From Glandiceps talaboti (lineage: Eukaryota > Hemichordata > Enteropneusta > Spengelidae): a stretch of DNA of 37,500 bases. Position numbers and translations under genes: made by a program. A model generated the notes under the pieces. The model was not told the origin of the DNA and searched no databases. It saw only the letters and a list, made by a program, of their open reading frames with translations. Numbering within the stretch: the stretch's first letter is position 1; each line of letters starts with the position of its first letter. Shown in pieces: positions 35,288 to 37,500 of this stretch. Where the stretch lies: contig NC_135557.1 of assembly GCF_964340395.1 (NCBI RefSeq), positions 15,149,867-15,187,366 of the forward strand, read 5' to 3'.

Positions 35288-35857
35288 GTACATCGCAAAC
35301 GCCGTGCTACAATTTATTGGAGCTGACAAGTGCTAACACGGACGTAGCAGTTATGACATCTGTACCTGAACTTGATGAGATGACAATGTGCGTTTGGGTA
35401 AAAGTTGGTGACGATAGTGGGAATGATGCAATATTGATATCATATGCAACAACTGACAATGATGGCGAAACAATGCTAATAAACGTGGATAAGTTGACAC
35501 TGTTCATCGCGGAAGATGACAGAGAGACAGAGTTAGATATCAAAGACGGAGACTGGCATCTAGTGTGTGCGATATGGTCCTCAAATGAAGGAAAATGGGC
35601 ACTTTATGATAATGGTGTCTACTTTGATGGTGGTACAGGTTTACAATCTGGTAACGCTGTAACAGCCAACGGTACATTAGTGCTTGGACGTCAGGATTTA
35701 TTAGGAGTCATCGCCTATTTCAGTCTATGGTCCAGGGCATTGTGTGGTGACCAGATTGCTGCTGTGGGTTGCGATAGCGTTGGTGATATATTCACGTGGG
35801 ATATTTATGGTCTCGATATTCCAGAAGATGTTAATATTGTATACACTGATGCCTGTC
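35288..35857 (+). CDS. Exon 3 of tandem pentraxin-like gene (second pentraxin/LamG domain)
   Basis: A phase 1-1 exon of 570 nt follows ..tatctactag and ends GCCTGTC|gtaagtag, the same boundary as exon 2. The 190-residue domain repeats the exon 2 pattern: PELDEMTMCVWVKV, LINVDKLTLFI, DGDWHLVCAIWSSNEGKWAL, TANGTLVLGRQD, YFSLWSRALCGDQI, and a closing T-D-A-C. It lacks an insert of about 15 residues present in exon 2 before YFS. The pair most likely arose by exon duplication. The exon ends with a donor rather than a stop, so the gene continues beyond 35857. I could not identify the next exon before the window ends. Confidence 0.75.
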
Positions 35858-35965
35858 GTAAGTAGAATCAAATGTTGTTATAGAGGTTTTGAATTATGCA
35901 TTTTTCAATCAATGTCTCTTTGGAGGGACGTACGCATGTACGAACGATCGAACGAACGAATGTAC

Positions 35966-36252
35966 ATACGTATGTATGTATGTATGTATGTATGTATGTA
36001 TGTATGTATGTAGGTAGCTATAGGTATGTATGTATGTATGTATGTATGTATGTATGTATGTATGTATGTATGCATGCATGCATGCATGCATGCATGCATG
36101 CATGCATGCATGTATGTATGTATGTATGTATGTATGTATGTATGTATGTATGTATGTATGTATGTATGTATGTGTGTGTGTGCGTGCGTATGTGTGTATG
36201 TATGTATGTATGTATGTATGTATGTATGTATGTATGTATGTATGTATGTGTG
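35966..36252. repeat. (GTAT)n with internal (GCAT)n block
   Basis: GTAT copies from 35966, a short break at 36011-36024, a block of about ten GCAT units at 36071-36112, then GTAT again with a GTGC-rich break at 36174-36196. Confidence 0.95.
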
Positions 36253-36521
36253 TTTAACAAATATGTAAATTACTAAGAGTGTGCCATTTTATATCCAAAA
36301 AGGAGTCATCCTAGTGTAATACCTCGTACTTTAAGTGACTGTCCAGTACTAATTGATCAAGGAGAAAGAGATAATCACCTTTGTATATAAAAATAGGGGG
36401 GGGGGGGTGTACTGAATGTTTGAGATTTGTCGACATTCATTCCATAAATCAGTTGCTAGTATTACTCTTGTATAGCCTCCTTTGCGATCTGTCACTTTCC
36501 TTCACTTATCATGGGTAACAG

Positions 36522-36715
36522 GACAACTGCCCCCCGGACAACTGCCCCCGGACAATTGCCCCCGAAGGACAACTGCCCCCCCCCCCGGACAATTGCCCCC
36601 GAAGGACAACTGCCCCCGGACAATTGCCCCCCGGACAACTGCCCCCGAAGGACAATTGGCCCTCGGACAACTGCCCCCGAAGGACAACTGCCCCCCGGAC
36701 TACTGCCCCCGAACG
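36522..36715. repeat. GC-rich minisatellite, GGACAACTGCCCCCGAA type
   Basis: About 12 copies of a 15-18-bp unit (GGACAAYTGCCCCC with optional CGAA or CCC). The T/C change in CAAYTG and the optional GAA define subtypes. It is open in one frame (Q-L-P-P-type repeats), but this follows from the unit and is not evidence of a gene. Confidence 0.9.
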
Positions 36716-37004
36716 AAAAAAAACCTAGTATTTCAGATGTACGGGTTTGTCATTCATTAAAAAGTCACCGTCGGCAACTTACCGCTGCAATATGCGTACA
36801 TTATACTCACTAAACACAAACACGAAGTCATTTTTTTACTGGAAAAGATTTATTTATTATCAGTTCAATACAAAATATACAGGTAACAAGATAGAAAACG
36901 AGTCAAAAGTAGAAAAAAATATTGAGACTCAGAATGTACATTCTCGTAAGACTTTTGTGACAGTAAATGGTGACTCGGCTCGGTTTATCATGATCAGCCA
37001 GTGT
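36716..37004. other. 3' flank of the MULE relic
   Basis: AT-rich, no terminal repeat or coding sequence identified; probably the element's 3' noncoding part. Confidence 0.35.
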
Positions 37005-37500
37005 TTAAAACTGTAAATTGTGGGCTATTCCCCGAAGAAAATCTAGCACGTGACGATTTTCAAGATCTTGCACTATTGCATGGATTCTGGCTGCAGAATC
37101 TTGATACTTTCGACGTTGCGCTGATTCACCGGCAATCATTTGGTTGATGATGACGTTGTTAAGTGCCTGCTCACATTTCAGAATATTGAGAAATCGCCAT
37201 ATATTTGGGTGATGATAAGCAACGTTGGCTTGCATTCTGCGGTGCCATCCCTCTATATTGTTGTTGGTTTGTTGGTAACTCGTCGTTGACTCGTCTATTC
37301 ATGTTCCACCTTGTAATTGGGAAACGTGGGGGTCGTCGCCCGTGGCGTCTTGGTCTTCCAATGTAGTTACTTTCAAAATAATCAACTACCTGCTCAGCAT
37401 CATTTGGCATATTCTGAGCTAATGTCTCAAACGTATCAATCACTTCATCTTCAGGCACATACACAATGGCGGGCAACATGCGAATAGACAGGGCGAAATC
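37005..37500 (-). pseudogene. MULE-type transposase C-terminus, frameshifted, cut by window edge
   Basis: The minus strand enters the window as DFALSIRMLPAIVYVPEDEV, then FETLAQNMPNDAEQVVDYFE and IGRPRRHGRRPPRFPITRWN. Near 37255-37275 a one-base change within the CAA-rich stretch moves the reading. Past that point the other frame gives NNIEGWHRRMQANVAYHHPN, IWRFLNILKCEQALNN and a closing FLRGIAHNLQF with a stop at 37005-37007. This order (ALxIRMLPA, IGRP.RRGRR, TNN.xEGWH, HPNIWxF, LRGIAHNL) is the C-terminal part of animal MULE transposases with FLYWCH fingers. The frame break falls exactly in the TNN/EGWH motif, so this copy is dead unless it is an assembly error. Confidence 0.75.

Noticed and set aside
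35896-36276. 126-codon frame of Cys-Met-Tyr-Val and His-Ala-Cys repeats
   Set aside because: Microsatellite translation of GTAT and GCAT units, open on both strands.
36482-36813. Pro/Gln-rich frames over the GC-rich minisatellite
   Set aside because: Open because of the repeat unit. An acceptor-like gtaacag precedes it, but there is no other sign of an exon of the pentraxin-like gene.

Overview
The window is animal nuclear DNA. The evidence is AT-rich sequence, intron-split genes with GT..AG boundaries and good polypyrimidine tracts, tetranucleotide microsatellites of hundreds of bases, a tRNA-derived SINE, LINE fragments, several inverted-repeat elements present in two or more copies, and a MULE-type transposase relic. 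Secreted pentraxin-like domains coded on single phase 1-1 exons, and many small inverted-repeat elements, suggest a marine invertebrate (lancelet, hemichordate or mollusc-like). I cannot name the species. Genes are sparse. I assembled them from splice signals and phase agreement, so the exon joins are inferences.

Layout. 1-6480: microsatellites, one tRNA-derived SINE inside a CATA array, and a possible orphan ORF at 5535. 6485-6891: an inverted-repeat element. 6947-10664, minus strand: a three-exon gene for a small secreted protein (203 aa) with a signal peptide, one Ig-like domain lacking the usual cysteines, and a very basic C-terminal tail. Its long intron holds a CR1/L2-type LINE end and another inverted-repeat element. 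12520-14320: weak coding candidates. 14560-17412: compound microsatellites, an inverted-repeat element, and a 67-bp satellite of about 19 units with higher-order duplications. 18080-19070: two more inverted-repeat elements. 20137-20404: the 3' end of an unidentified gene. 21692-23430, minus strand: a 5'-truncated, frameshifted LINE. 24206-29175, plus strand: a six-exon gene (269 aa) whose phases all agree and whose start codon lies 13 bases downstream of an RFX-type X-box, suggesting a ciliary or sperm axonemal protein. Its first intron contains a broken CIDE-N-like fragment. 29412-30278: repeat copies. 32645-35857, plus strand: a secreted gene with two tandem pentraxin/LamG exons, continuing past 35857. 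35960-36720: a GTAT/GCAT microsatellite and a GC-rich minisatellite. 37005-37500, minus strand: the C-terminal part of a frameshifted MULE transposase, cut by the window edge.

The three main genes do not obviously act together: two are secreted or extracellular and one looks intracellular. Across the window the CRE palindrome TGACGTCA occurs 12 times, against about 0.5 expected.
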